A DNA stretch of 64,000 nt from Bifidobacterium sp. ESL0800 (GCF_029395355.1 NZ_CP113913.1:186001-250000), one strand, 5' to 3'. Positions 1 through 8,618 are shown, numbered from the stretch's first letter. The notes: a model not told the origin generated them from the letters alone. A program made the numbers and translations.

Positions 1-488
1 AGGTATTCTGCGAACGAGAGCGGGTAGACGGGGATCTGCAGGTATCGTCCGGCCAGATACGTCGCCAGGTCGCCGGAAAGCAGTTGCGCGTTGGAGCCGG
101 TGATGAAGACGCGGGTGCGGCTTCTGGTGTGCAGACGGCGGACGATTCTCTCCCAGCCGGGCACGTCCTGTATCTCATCAAGGAAGACATAGAAAGGCTG
201 GGTTTCGTCGGCTTTGGCGAATGACTGCTCGAGGTCGCGGTAAAGGTCTTTCGCGCTGTAATCGAGAGGCGTGGTGAAATCGTCAAAGCGCTTGAAGAAG
301 ATGTTCGATTGCGGCATGCCGGCGTCGGTGAGTTTTTGACGGTATTGACACAGCAGAGTGGATTTGCCGCAGCGCCGCACGCCGATGAGCACCTTGATCT
401 CGTCGGTGGCGTCGTGCTTTTCCAGTTGGCGCAGCAATGCCGTGCGTGGCACCATAACGGGTAATTTTTCGGATCGCTTATCGTTCAT
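1..488 (-). CDS. AAA_14-type ATPase (ATP-binding protein, DUF4143 family), 3' end cut by window edge
   Basis: Not a complete ORF in the window; read from the minus strand. The 162 visible residues contain a Walker A motif GVRRCGKST at residues 36-44, a Walker B-like YVFLDEIQ near 97-104 and a sensor-like segment ITGSNAQLL. This is the N-terminal P-loop domain of the AAA_14/DUF4143 family; a C-terminal DUF4143 domain would lie beyond base 1. Family members are often found near mobile or variable regions and their function is not established. The start ATG (488-486) has no Shine-Dalgarno sequence; a TATAAT hexamer ends 7 nt upstream, so the mRNA is probably leaderless. The promoter lies inside a perfect inverted repeat (489-550), suggesting direct repression. 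Family call is firm; biological role is unknown. Confidence 0.85.
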   Translation of the reverse strand, partial: MNDKRSEKLPVMVPRTALLRQLEKHDATDEIKVLIGVRRCGKSTLLCQYRQKLTDAGMPQSNIFFKRFDDFTTPLDYSAKDLYRDLEQSFAKADETQPFYVFLDEIQDVPGWERIVRRLHTRSRTRVFITGSNAQLLSGDLATYLAGRYLQIPVYPLSFAEY

Positions 489-550
489 ATTGTTAATTAT
501 AATGCTCAATTCATTATTTCATTGCCAAGTTGGGCATTATAATTAACAAT
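489..550. promoter_or_regulatory. Perfect 17-bp inverted repeat over the ATPase promoter
   Basis: The arm ATTGTTAATTATAATGC at 489-505 is repeated in perfect inverted orientation at 534-550, with a 28-nt spacer. The arm next to the ATPase start carries the TATAAT (501-496, minus strand) that would serve as its -10. Occupying both arms would shut off the gene, so this looks like an autoregulatory operator. Role is inferred; the symmetry is directly visible. Confidence 0.7.
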
Positions 551-585
551 TTTGTTTTTTGGCGAGAAGTCAAGGCAAATAATCC

Positions 586-723
586 CTACTTACAGATTAT
601 GGTCTTTCCTACTTTAAGATTATGGGGACTTCTACTTTAAGATTATGGTTTTTTCTACTTGCAGATTATGGTAATCTCTACTTTAAGATTATGGTTTTTT
701 CTACTTGCAGATTATGGTAAGAC
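586..723. repeat. Six tandem 23-bp direct repeats
   Basis: The core CTACTTNNAGATTATGG begins at 586, 609, 632, 655, 678 and 701, an exact 23-bp period. The two variable bases are mostly TA or GC (AC in copy 1), and the last six bases of each unit vary (mainly T-rich). The array is AT-rich against a GC-rich background and lies between the ATPase operator and a decayed gene. It encodes no protein (23 is not a multiple of three). It could be an iteron-like protein-binding array, a variable-number tandem repeat, or the edge of an integrated element. Confidence 0.9.
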
Positions 724-792
724 CGGAGCTCTGCCGCATTGTGGCGAGGCGGGCCGGGCGCAAGCGCAATAAGACCGGTGCTATCCCAACCG

Positions 793-993
793 TCAGTTCT
801 GCTCGGTGAGCCATTTCGGCGCGTGAGAAATGCGAATGCCGTCGTCGGTGGAGACGAATCGGATGCGGCTGTCTTCTGCGTTTTTAGCGATTACCTATTT
901 GCCTGCGGGCCGGATGCCGGGAAGCGTTGCGTCGGGGTAGTCGAATCTGAGGCAGTCGTCGGCGTTGATGACCGCGTACTACTCGAGCTGCAT
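793..993 (-). pseudogene. Decayed small gene with two in-frame TAG stops
   Basis: Reading the minus strand from an ATG at 993, one frame gives a protein-like sequence of 66 codons ending at a TGA (795-793), interrupted by TAG after MQLE and again after IRPAGK. Segments such as YAVINADDCLRF and RFVSTDDGIRISH look like genuine coding sequence, and the frame may extend upstream past 993. I do not recognise the family. With the neighbouring repeats this marks 489-1100 as an eroding accessory stretch. Nothing convincing is encoded on the plus strand. Confidence 0.4.
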
Positions 994-1177
994 CGGCCCG
1001 GGTTTCGTCGATATGTCGCGTTTTTTCGCATTGTTTTCAGTTGACTGTCAATACCCGAATTCTATCGGTATATCGCGTTTCATTGCATTTGCGCGAAACG
1101 AGCGTAGACAATTATTTAGACATAGTGATACAATTAACGTATTGTGCTTTAGGAGACTGTGAGGGGAGGAGAGCCGG

Positions 1178-1708
1178 ATGAACGTTGATTTTCAGTCGGA
1201 TTCGGATTTGCGCAACGACCAGATCCGCGTGGTCGTCCATGCCGCCAAACCCACAGGAGAGGTGACTCGGCTTCTTCGCGGCATCGCGGCGTTGGAGCAG
1301 GAGGTTTCCTCGATCGTCTCGGTGCAATCCGGGGGCAGGCTGGAAGTCGTTCGTAAGAACGATATCGTTGCCATCGAAATCGATGGCGAGTTGCTGCTGT
1401 TGAAGATTTTTGATTCCGACGCCCAGCAGTATAGAGACAACGCGTCTGCGGAACCTGCGTCCGAAGAGCCGGTCAGCAGTCCCAGAATCCGCACGTTGGC
1501 GATAAAGGACGGGCTTGCGCATTTTGCGAAATGCCTTTCCAAGGCCGATTTCGTGCGGGTCTCGCGTCAGGTGATTATCAATCTGCGATATCTGCAGTCG
1601 TTGGAGATTTCTTATTCGGGAAACATGATGGCCAAGCTCTCGGGCGGGGTCACGGAAACGGTGAGCCGCCACTACGTCACCAATCTGCGTAAGCTGCTCG
1701 GGGCTTAG
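1178..1708 (+). CDS. LytTR-type DNA-binding regulator (stand-alone, no receiver domain)
   Basis: Predicted 176-residue cytoplasmic transcription factor. The C-terminal half (about 95-176) matches the LytTR fold: FAKCLSKADFVRVSRQVIINL followed by a beta-rich segment and SRHYVTNLRKLLG. The N-terminal 95 residues lack the phospho-acceptor pocket of a receiver, so this is the LytTR-only class. A strong GGGGAGGAG site lies just before the ATG. It ends about 160 bp before the pilin gene on the same strand and is the only regulator in the 1.8-8.1 kb surface island, so it probably controls pilus expression. No clear LytTR-site pair was found by eye. Confidence 0.8.
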   Translation: MNVDFQSDSDLRNDQIRVVVHAAKPTGEVTRLLRGIAALEQEVSSIVSVQSGGRLEVVRKNDIVAIEIDGELLLLKIFDSDAQQYRDNASAEPASEEPVSSPRIRTLAIKDGLAHFAKCLSKADFVRVSRQVIINLRYLQSLEISYSGNMMAKLSGGVTETVSRHYVTNLRKLLGA

Positions 1709-1870
1709 GGGGTTGCCGTTATGTTTATTGCTTTTTTGCACTTGTCGCCTTGGCAATTTTGCGTCGAGGTGAAGTTAGGGAATCGGAAAGGATGTGATTT
1801 CACGGCGCATAGGCAAACAAAACTGTCGATTACAAACAATCAATAGAAGTGAAGGAAGGTAATACAAATA

Positions 1871-3739
1871 ATGAAGATGGGAAATAAATGGCTGCGTAAT
1901 GCCGCGGCCGTGGCCGTGTCGGCCGCGACGCTGCTGGCGTTTGGCGCGGTAGGAGCAGGAACGGCTGTCGCCGATGATACCAATCTCGACTTGACGACCA
2001 TGTATAATACCGGCAAGATTACTATCACCAAGGGGACTCCAGGCCATACATACAAGGCGCTGCAGCTCGGCAAATATGCCTATGCGACGCATGATGTTCA
2101 TGACCCGGCCCAGCCCAGCGATACAACCAAGATGACGAGTCTTTCGGTCGACTCCCTGACCGCTGGTGGTGCGGGTGATGTCGACAAGGCTGTTTATAAA
2201 GCCGCGGATAAGGCCGAGCAAGATCGCGCTGCGGCCGTGACTCCTACGCCGGAGACGCCGAAGACGGTTCCTTCGGACAATGCCATCGGCTGGGTCGAGC
2301 AGAACTGGGTTGAGGACAGTAGCACGACGCATGCTGGTATGCTCCGTAATTTTGTGATGCAATTGGATAAGCAGACCGCTATCTCGGACGGTATGAGTAG
2401 TACCTCTACTCCTTCGCAGACAGTTGCTGACAACGGTGACGCGGTGTTTGAGAACCTTCCGATTGGCGTGTATCTGGTCGAGGATACCTCTTCTGTCTCC
2501 ATAGCGGATCCTTCCAAGCCGTCTAACAGCGACACGAAGACGATCCCGATCTTGGTCGGGACCACGGTTGGCACCTATGATCACCTCAACGCCGAAGAGC
2601 TCGGCAAGATTGAGGCGAAGAACAAGGTCCCGGATATCTCCAAGACCTATGACGGTGTTACCGGCGATCATACCAAGACCGCTGTTGTCGGCGACAAGCT
2701 CGACTTCACCATCAATACGAAGGTGCCGGTGTATACCAACTACGCGACGTACAAGTTCGAAATCCACGATCAGGCTGGCGACGGTCTGTCGAACATTTCT
2801 GATGAGGCGGCAACTCCAACCTATACCGTCGATAACCTTAAGGTCACGATTGGAGGAATAGAGATTACTGCCGGTCCTACCACTTACACAGTGGAAGTCA
2901 CGGAGCACGGCTTCGTCATCAAGTTCGTGAATATCATGAATTACACGATTGACGATGCCATCGTGGTGACTTACGATATGAAGCTCGTCGATACGGCCAA
3001 GGACACCGGCAACACGGCATGGCTCGTACATTCCGGCGATCCTGGCATCGACTGCAAGAAGCCGGAGAATGCCGCTCTGGCTGCATGCAAGATTCCTAGC
3101 CCGCATACCCCTCCGGCTGGTCCGAAGAACTGGGAAGTCACTATCTACAACGTGCTCAAGGACGATACGTCCCCCGCTTTCGGCGCGAAGTACACGGTCT
3201 ATAAGGTGGACGGTACCACCGAGACCCAGTTGAAGTTCGGCCCGGCCAGCGAAAAGACGCTTACCGGTTACACCGCTCCGGCCAAGGCCTATGCTTATGG
3301 CTACAACGCGAGCGGTTCCGTTGAGGAGCTGGGTGTTTCTGACGGCAGCGCGATCAGGGTTTCCGGTCTTCAGGAAGGCACCTACAAGTTCGTGCAGACC
3401 AACGCTGCGTCTGGCCAGCAGGGCACGGTGAAGCCGACGTTCACCGTCAAGATCGCGAAGGCGACCGCGCCCAACAACTCCAACTTCGACTTCACTGCTG
3501 ATCTTTGGAATCTGTCCAGCGTAAAGGGTGATGGCGAAGGACTCAGCGTGAACAAAGCGGATACCAAGAGCTATGACTTCGATGTGCAGGTCAAGAACGT
3601 CGATTCGCTTTCGAATCTGCCTATGACCGGTGGCGCAGGCATCCTGCTCGTGGTGCTGCTGGCCCTTGTCCTCAGTGGCGTCGCAGTGGGCACCACCGTG
3701 TTGCGTCGGCGTGATATGGCCGACGACATGGATGACTGA
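1871..3739 (+). CDS. LPXTG-anchored major pilin (SpaA/FimA-like isopeptide-forming fimbrial subunit)
   Basis: A 622-residue surface protein. An N-terminal signal peptide (about residues 5-35, cleavage near TAVADD) is followed by Ig-like pilin domains. A LPMTG sorting signal at about 583-587, a hydrophobic segment and an RRR tail complete the wall-anchoring apparatus. Segments such as YDGVTGDHTKTAVVGDKL resemble the isopeptide-bond domains of Gram-positive backbone pilins. The start is supported by GAAGGAAGG about 11 nt before the ATG at 1871. The class C sortase that would polymerise it follows 171 bp later. No homopolymeric phase-variation tract was seen in the coding start. Pilin identity is confident; backbone versus accessory role is inferred from its being the only pilin next to the sortase. 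Confidence 0.88.
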   Translation: MKMGNKWLRNAAAVAVSAATLLAFGAVGAGTAVADDTNLDLTTMYNTGKITITKGTPGHTYKALQLGKYAYATHDVHDPAQPSDTTKMTSLSVDSLTAGGAGDVDKAVYKAADKAEQDRAAAVTPTPETPKTVPSDNAIGWVEQNWVEDSSTTHAGMLRNFVMQLDKQTAISDGMSSTSTPSQTVADNGDAVFENLPIGVYLVEDTSSVSIADPSKPSNSDTKTIPILVGTTVGTYDHLNAEELGKIEAKNKVPDISKTYDGVTGDHTKTAVVGDKLDFTINTKVPVYTNYATYKFEIHDQAGDGLSNISDEAATPTYTVDNLKVTIGGIEITAGPTTYTVEVTEHGFVIKFVNIMNYTIDDAIVVTYDMKLVDTAKDTGNTAWLVHSGDPGIDCKKPENAALAACKIPSPHTPPAGPKNWEVTIYNVLKDDTSPAFGAKYTVYKVDGTTETQLKFGPASEKTLTGYTAPAKAYAYGYNASGSVEELGVSDGSAIRVSGLQEGTYKFVQTNAASGQQGTVKPTFTVKIAKATAPNNSNFDFTADLWNLSSVKGDGEGLSVNKADTKSYDFDVQVKNVDSLSNLPMTGGAGILLVVLLALVLSGVAVGTTVLRRRDMADDMDD

Positions 3740-3777
3740 TCATCCGGCCTATGCGGTCTGATCGCTGATGACTGCAA

Positions 3778-3820
3778 GGCGTGACGAATGGGGTTGTTGT
3801 GTTGCCTCACTCGTCACGCC
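3778..3820 (+). terminator. Stem-loop between pilin and sortase (attenuator candidate)
   Basis: GGCGTGACGA (3778-3787) and TCGTCACGCC (3811-3820) form a perfect 10-bp stem around a 23-nt loop. No T-run follows, so full termination is unlikely. It may stabilise pilin mRNA or reduce read-through, giving more pilin than sortase. Confidence 0.55.
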
Positions 3821-3910
3821 TGTCATCGGCATCGTCCGCAAAAGCGACAGAACGTACAGGGCACGGTGAGTGCGCCGGTGCCGTAGGTATCAATCAGTCA
3901 TGGGGTATCG

Positions 3911-4969
3911 ATGAAGAAAGAGCGTTTCAAAGGTTCACGGCGTACGGTCGTCGCCAAGCCTTTGGGGGCCTTGCCTTTCTGGGAGGTCGTGCGGAGGCGT
4001 CGCAGCAATGCTCGGTTCGTCCGCCGTCTCATTCTTCAATGTGTGCACAATTTCTGTGTCATCGCAGTCGTGATTGTGATACTGTGGGTACCCGTCAACA
4101 GGATGATCAGTGCGCGAAACGAAGCAATCGCCTCGGCGCAGGCGGCCGCTGAGATGGCGCGTTGGCCACGTGGCCATATCAAACAGGAGTACCACGACGC
4201 CCAGCGCTACAACGCCGACATCGCGCGATCCGGCCAGTTTTCGCTCGGCAAGACGTCCAATCCTTTCGCGCAGGACGCCGGCAATGACGAGCAATCGTTT
4301 GAGGACAAGCGTTACCAGTCGCTGCTGAAGACGAAAAACGGGGTGATGGGCACCATCAGGATTCCGAAGATATCCCTGCGTCTGCCCATTTACCACGGCA
4401 CCTCGAAGGACGTGCTGCAGGTCGGCGTCGGCCATCTGCACGGCACCAGTCTGCCGGTCGGCGGCAAGTCGACCAACAGCGTGCTCACCGGTCATCGAGG
4501 GCTGGTGGACGCGGAGCTCTTTACCCGGCTCGACGAGCTGAAGAAAGGCGACGTGATCTACATCCAGACGCTGAACCGCACCATGGGTTATCGTGTGAAG
4601 GCCATCAACGTGGTCTCGCCGACGGATGTGCACCTCTACAAAGTGGTGCCGGGGCGCGACTTGGTGACCTTGATGACCTGTACGCCCTATGGCGTCAATA
4701 CGGAACGCTTGGTCATCACCGCCGAACGGGGCAACATCCCCAAAGACATTCCGCGCTACGACGGTTCCAGAGACGCGGTGTTGGTGGCGGTGTTGGTGGC
4801 GATTGCCATCTTCCTGCCGGGGCTGCTTTGGCTGCTGGCCCGCAGCTACCGGCTGCTGTTGCCTCCGCCTCGCCATTACGACGGCACGCCTGATGCCGGG
4901 TGGACGCATATGGGGCATCCGCGGGTGCTGAGCTCGCTGTTGCCGCAAAGAATACTGAGAAAGCTATGA
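3911..4969 (+). CDS. Class C sortase (pilus-polymerising transpeptidase)
   Basis: A 352-residue membrane transpeptidase joining pilin subunits through their LPXTG signals. It has an N-terminal membrane segment (about 43-60), a lid-like region, and the catalytic triad: His in LTGHRG, Cys in TLMTCTPYG, Arg in ERLVIT. A second C-terminal membrane segment (VAVLVAIAIFLPGLLWLL) is typical of class C enzymes. A GGGG stretch lies 6 nt before the ATG at 3911; an ATG at 3900 is a less likely alternative. It sits between two LPMTG proteins, so both may be substrates, although the downstream protein could be anchored by a housekeeping sortase elsewhere. Confidence 0.92.
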   Translation: MKKERFKGSRRTVVAKPLGALPFWEVVRRRRSNARFVRRLILQCVHNFCVIAVVIVILWVPVNRMISARNEAIASAQAAAEMARWPRGHIKQEYHDAQRYNADIARSGQFSLGKTSNPFAQDAGNDEQSFEDKRYQSLLKTKNGVMGTIRIPKISLRLPIYHGTSKDVLQVGVGHLHGTSLPVGGKSTNSVLTGHRGLVDAELFTRLDELKKGDVIYIQTLNRTMGYRVKAINVVSPTDVHLYKVVPGRDLVTLMTCTPYGVNTERLVITAERGNIPKDIPRYDGSRDAVLVAVLVAIAIFLPGLLWLLARSYRLLLPPPRHYDGTPDAGWTHMGHPRVLSSLLPQRILRKL

Positions 4970-5128
4970 CGGCTACATAAATCTTGAGACTGCATATTAG
5001 TACGTTGGCAGAGTATTTGACTCGCTATATGTCTAATATGGAAGTAGAAATGTGACAGGAATCACTTTGGTCTGGCAACGCCAGTAGACGCAAGGTGTTT
5101 GACGGATCATAGAAAGAGAAGTGCAAGT

Positions 5129-8122
5129 ATGTTGGGTAGGAACGTGCGAGCAAAGCACAAGGATGTACGGCGCGGGAGGAAGACCCGCCACGCGGCGGTC
5201 TCCTTCGCGGCTGTCCTGGCCACCGTCGCCGCCCTGCTGTCGCCGTTGGCCGCGGGGGCTGCCGACGAGGTGCCTATCGCCGCGCACCACGACGACGCGT
5301 CAAAGGTCGCCAAGCCAAAAGCCGACGTGCCGAAAGCCGCATCCGCCGTATCGTCGCCGTCCGCTCCGCAACTGCCCGCATCCCAGCCGCCAGCGGCGAA
5401 ATCCACCGTGCCCCAGCCGAAAGGCGATAACACGGCCCAGCCGCAAGACGATCCTCTCATACCTGCCGCAACCAACTGCGATAGCGTTCAACAAAGCGTG
5501 CGCATCGATGGCAAGTTCTCTTGGAGCTTGGGTATGGAGTCTGGCCAATGCGTCCTGCGGATCACTAGCAATCTTGGCTCGCTGGCTAAACCTATTCTGC
5601 CGAATATGACCGTTCCTTGGGCCAGATATCCGGGGGGCACACCAAATGATGTAGACTACCGCAGCCTGATCACGAAAATTGTCATTGAGAAGCCCATCAT
5701 GCTTAAGCGCACATATGCCCCTTCATATGATCCTTCATATGACCCTTTAAACCAAGGCGGTTTCAACTTTGGTTATATGCCAAAGCTCATCGCCATCGAT
5801 GGCATCGATAAGGTTGACACCAGTCAAAACGCTAATCTTTCCTTCATGTTCGATGGTGATAGTGCGCTCACTAGCCTCGACGTGAGTGGCTGGGACACCA
5901 GTAATCTCAAAACAATGCGGTTCGGTTTTCGCAACTGTAAGAAATTGAATGGTCTCAGGCTGAGACACGTGGGAAACAAATGGGACACCAGCAGTGTCGA
6001 GGACATGGTCGAAGCGTTCTACGGCTGTGAGAAGCTGACAAGCCTCGATATAGCAGGCTGGGACACCAGCAGTGTAAAGAGCATGAAAAATATGTTCGAG
6101 GATTGTGTGAGTCTGACTGGTCTTGATGTAGGGGGCTTTAACACCAGCAAAGTCACCATTATGAGCGGTATGTTCGCGGAGTGCCATAATCTACATGGCC
6201 TCGACGTAAGCCACGTCGGAAACAAATGGGACACCAGCAAAGTCACCGACATAGCTTACATGTTCCACGAATGTTGGAGTCTGACTGGTCTTGATGTAGG
6301 GGGCTGGGACACCAGCAATGTAGAGAACATGGCCGGTGTGTTCGCCGGTTGTCGGGGTCTGACTAGTCTCGATGTGAGTGGCTGGGACACCAGCAAAGTC
6401 ACCAGCATGGTCTACATGTTCAGCGACTTCAAAGATGGTCCGACTAGTCTCGATGTGAGTGGCTGGGACACCAGCAAAGTCACCAACATGCTCTGCATGT
6501 TTAGTGGTTTCGATTTTTCGACCACTACACTTGTCGGTATCTCACACTGGAATACCAGCAGCGTCACAAACATGGAAGCTGTGTTCCAGTCGTGTTATGA
6601 TTTGAAAACCTTGGACTTGAGTGGCTGGGATACCAGCAGCGTCGAAGACGGAGGTTTCATAGGGTTTTTCAGTAGCGACCAAGCTTTGGAGCAGATCACG
6701 CTGGGGCCGAAAACACATATCATCAAATCGTCGTCTGCTCCCTCGTGGCAAACTTACCCGGGGGATTCTGCACAAGGCGACACGGGTCCGTGGAAGCAGA
6801 CAAGCCCGCTCGACTACACTCCGTTGTTCACTGAGACGCCGCAGGAGAGCCCTAGCAACACATACTGGCAGGATATGATGGACGATTCGCATCGGCTGAG
6901 TGGGGATAAGGCGGTCACGTACACGCGGCAGTATTACGCGTTCCTCCACTTCGATGCGAACCACTCCGGTACCTCGGGCTCGATGGACGACCTGCCGGTG
7001 CTTCTGGACTCGGACGACCATACAGCGACCACGAATCCCGTCACTCTGCCAGCCGTAGGGTACACATTGCCTGGCTTCAAGCTAGACAATTGGGACGTGG
7101 CTTCCGCCGGAGGCGGCATCCCGACCGCCACTGACAAGGGATCTTATCCCAACCAAGGAAAGCTCAAGGTCACAAACGCACAGAACCGGCAGATCATCAA
7201 TCTCTATGCGCAGTGGAAGCCTGCCAAGCTCACTGGCATCGAGGTCACGCAGCACGGGCATACGGTCAATGGTGTGCTGAACTACGTGTCTAACCACGGG
7301 ACTGCAAGAGCGGATACACCTTACCTCGAGGTCAAATTGAGCTATACGGTGATACCCGGTGCAAAAATCCAATTGTATGCGATACCTACCTATGCCGGCG
7401 TCGTTGACGAAGATATGGTCAATTTCCCCGTGCCTGCGTCCATGGTCAGAGCTGATGGACTGATTACCCAGATGGGGGACGGCATGGTGACCGAGTATGG
7501 CACTGCCGACAGTCAAGCCACCACGACTATGTACATCAACGGCAAGGACATCAAATGGCTTGACGAGTATCCCATCTATCGATGGCGGGTTTCTGCCAGA
7601 GTTACTGCGGACGGGAAATCCTCTGATTATAGTGACGCTTATTTCCGCATGGACTACGCACCGCCTTGTTTGGAAGGTATGCCTGAACATGCTCTCCCGG
7701 GCGACAATCTTTCTGGTACTCTATGGAACATGCCAGATGGCATTCCGCAAGTGTCGGCATCATCGGGCTGGCCCTCGACCGTTCCCATCCCGAATTCGCC
7801 TGTACGCAGGCCTGAGAGTACGACTACGACCCTGGCCGTTACTCCGAGCAGCGGGTCAAGCAGCTACTACAATCCCGGGTCTGCCGGGACATGGTCTTTC
7901 ACCATACCGGACGACATGCCCTTGGGCAACATGACTATACAGGCCACGGACGCGAAAGGTAACCAGTCGGCGCCTATAAAGATACGGATTATTGAGAAGC
8001 CTCAGCCCTCGCTGCCCATGACGGGCTCTATCCCGTGGATAGGTCTGGCCCTCATCGTGGTCATTGCGGCCTTCGGGATTGCCATCGCCCACAACAGCAG
8101 CTACCGCCACACCTTCCGCTGA
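5129..8122 (+). CDS. LPXTG surface protein with BspA-like/DUF285 leucine-rich repeats
   Basis: A 997-residue predicted adhesin. An Arg/Lys-rich signal peptide (cleavage near AAGAAD, about residue 44) is followed by an Ala/Pro/Lys-rich linker. Ten DUF285-type repeats of the form LDVSGWDTSKVTNM..MF span about residues 247-510, then an InlB/Flg_new-like segment (about 600-697, ending LYAQWKP), a beta-rich region, LPMTG at 962-966 and a C-terminal membrane segment. I place the start at ATG 5129, preceded by AAAGAGAAG; an in-frame TTG at 5099 lacks a site. Long near-identical DNA repeats (for example at 6371 and 6451) could change repeat number by recombination. It may be a minor pilin or an independently anchored adhesin. 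Confidence 0.87.
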   Translation: MLGRNVRAKHKDVRRGRKTRHAAVSFAAVLATVAALLSPLAAGAADEVPIAAHHDDASKVAKPKADVPKAASAVSSPSAPQLPASQPPAAKSTVPQPKGDNTAQPQDDPLIPAATNCDSVQQSVRIDGKFSWSLGMESGQCVLRITSNLGSLAKPILPNMTVPWARYPGGTPNDVDYRSLITKIVIEKPIMLKRTYAPSYDPSYDPLNQGGFNFGYMPKLIAIDGIDKVDTSQNANLSFMFDGDSALTSLDVSGWDTSNLKTMRFGFRNCKKLNGLRLRHVGNKWDTSSVEDMVEAFYGCEKLTSLDIAGWDTSSVKSMKNMFEDCVSLTGLDVGGFNTSKVTIMSGMFAECHNLHGLDVSHVGNKWDTSKVTDIAYMFHECWSLTGLDVGGWDTSNVENMAGVFAGCRGLTSLDVSGWDTSKVTSMVYMFSDFKDGPTSLDVSGWDTSKVTNMLCMFSGFDFSTTTLVGISHWNTSSVTNMEAVFQSCYDLKTLDLSGWDTSSVEDGGFIGFFSSDQALEQITLGPKTHIIKSSSAPSWQTYPGDSAQGDTGPWKQTSPLDYTPLFTETPQESPSNTYWQDMMDDSHRLSGDKAVTYTRQYYAFLHFDANHSGTSGSMDDLPVLLDSDDHTATTNPVTLPAVGYTLPGFKLDNWDVASAGGGIPTATDKGSYPNQGKLKVTNAQNRQIINLYAQWKPAKLTGIEVTQHGHTVNGVLNYVSNHGTARADTPYLEVKLSYTVIPGAKIQLYAIPTYAGVVDEDMVNFPVPASMVRADGLITQMGDGMVTEYGTADSQATTTMYINGKDIKWLDEYPIYRWRVSARVTADGKSSDYSDAYFRMDYAPPCLEGMPEHALPGDNLSGTLWNMPDGIPQVSASSGWPSTVPIPNSPVRRPESTTTTLAVTPSSGSSSYYNPGSAGTWSFTIPDDMPLGNMTIQATDAKGNQSAPIKIRIIEKPQPSLPMTGSIPWIGLALIVVIAAFGIAIAHNSSYRHTFR

Positions 8123-8159
8123 TTGCTGCACCATAAGTCTGTTGTTATGGTTCGATTGA

Positions 8160-8195
8160 AGCGGCCCTGCACTTGATGGTGCGAGGCCGCTTTTT
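8160..8195 (+). terminator. Rho-independent terminator after the surface-protein gene
   Basis: GCGGCC (8161-8166) pairs with GGCCGC (8185-8190), extended by TGCAC/GTGC inside the loop, and TTTTT follows at 8191-8195. Confidence 0.85.
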
Positions 8196-8324
8196 GGTTC
8201 TGGTCGCCTTGATCTGCCGGTTCTGCCGTTGTTTTACAGATGTATGTTCTTCCGCAACAAAAGATTCGCACTACTGAATGCAATAATCGGAAATCAGAGA
8301 TGTCGGATACTCGTCACAGCTGTG

Positions 8325-8350
8325 TTATACTTGTGCTACACATGTGGTAC
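8325..8350 (+). promoter_or_regulatory. Promoter/operator of the toxin-antitoxin-like pair
   Basis: TATACT at 8326-8331 is a good -10. It is followed by the imperfect palindrome GTGCTACACATGTGGTAC (8333-8350), six of nine pairs symmetric, which would overlap the transcription start. This fits autorepression by the downstream ribbon-helix-helix protein. No convincing -35 was seen. Confidence 0.45.
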
Positions 8351-8361
8351 GGGAGGTGGAA

Positions 8362-8616
8362 GTGGAAATTTTTGTTTTGGACAGGGTTCACGAACGCCAT
8401 CCGGAATTATCCGAAAAAGATGTGGTTACCGCGTTCCGTAGTGTGATGACAGATGTACAACGAGAAGACGGTACTTGGATGGCGATCGGGCTTGACGGGC
8501 GTGTACGAAATGTTGAGATCCTTTACCAAGTACTGAGTAGTAGGGTGCTGATTTATCATGCGTTTACCCCACCGACCAAGAAATGCGTCAATGAGATAGA
8601 AAGGCTGAGGAGATAG
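8362..8616 (+). CDS. Small BrnT-like putative toxin
   Basis: An 84-residue protein beginning MEIFVLDRVHERHPELS, with a conserved-looking core AIGLDGRVRNVEILYQ and ending HAFTPPTKKCVNEIERL. Size, fold pattern and position directly before a ribbon-helix-helix gene resemble BrnT-type RNase toxins of type II systems, where the toxin gene comes first. GGGAGG at 8351-8356 lies 5 nt before a GTG at 8362, which I prefer to the in-frame GTG at 8344. The next gene starts 2 nt after its stop, so the two are translationally coupled. No catalytic residues are assigned; the toxin function is an inference. Confidence 0.55.
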   Translation: MEIFVLDRVHERHPELSEKDVVTAFRSVMTDVQREDGTWMAIGLDGRVRNVEILYQVLSSRVLIYHAFTPPTKKCVNEIERLRR

Positions 8617-8618
8617 CC

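Noticed and set aside
586-723. CRISPR array
   Set aside because: Units are tandem with only about 6-bp variable tails; there are no spacers and no cas genes.
739-1044. 101-residue plus-strand ORF beside the 23-bp repeats
   Set aside because: No ribosome-binding site or domain; the minus strand reads as a decayed gene instead.
4110-4931. Overlapping plus- and minus-strand ORFs within the sortase gene (337-residue minus-strand frame)
   Set aside because: Arg/His/Gln-rich composition and no domain; shadows of the sortase coding sequence.
5099-5128. TTG start for the BspA-like gene
   Set aside because: No ribosome-binding site; ATG 5129 has one and gives a normal signal peptide.
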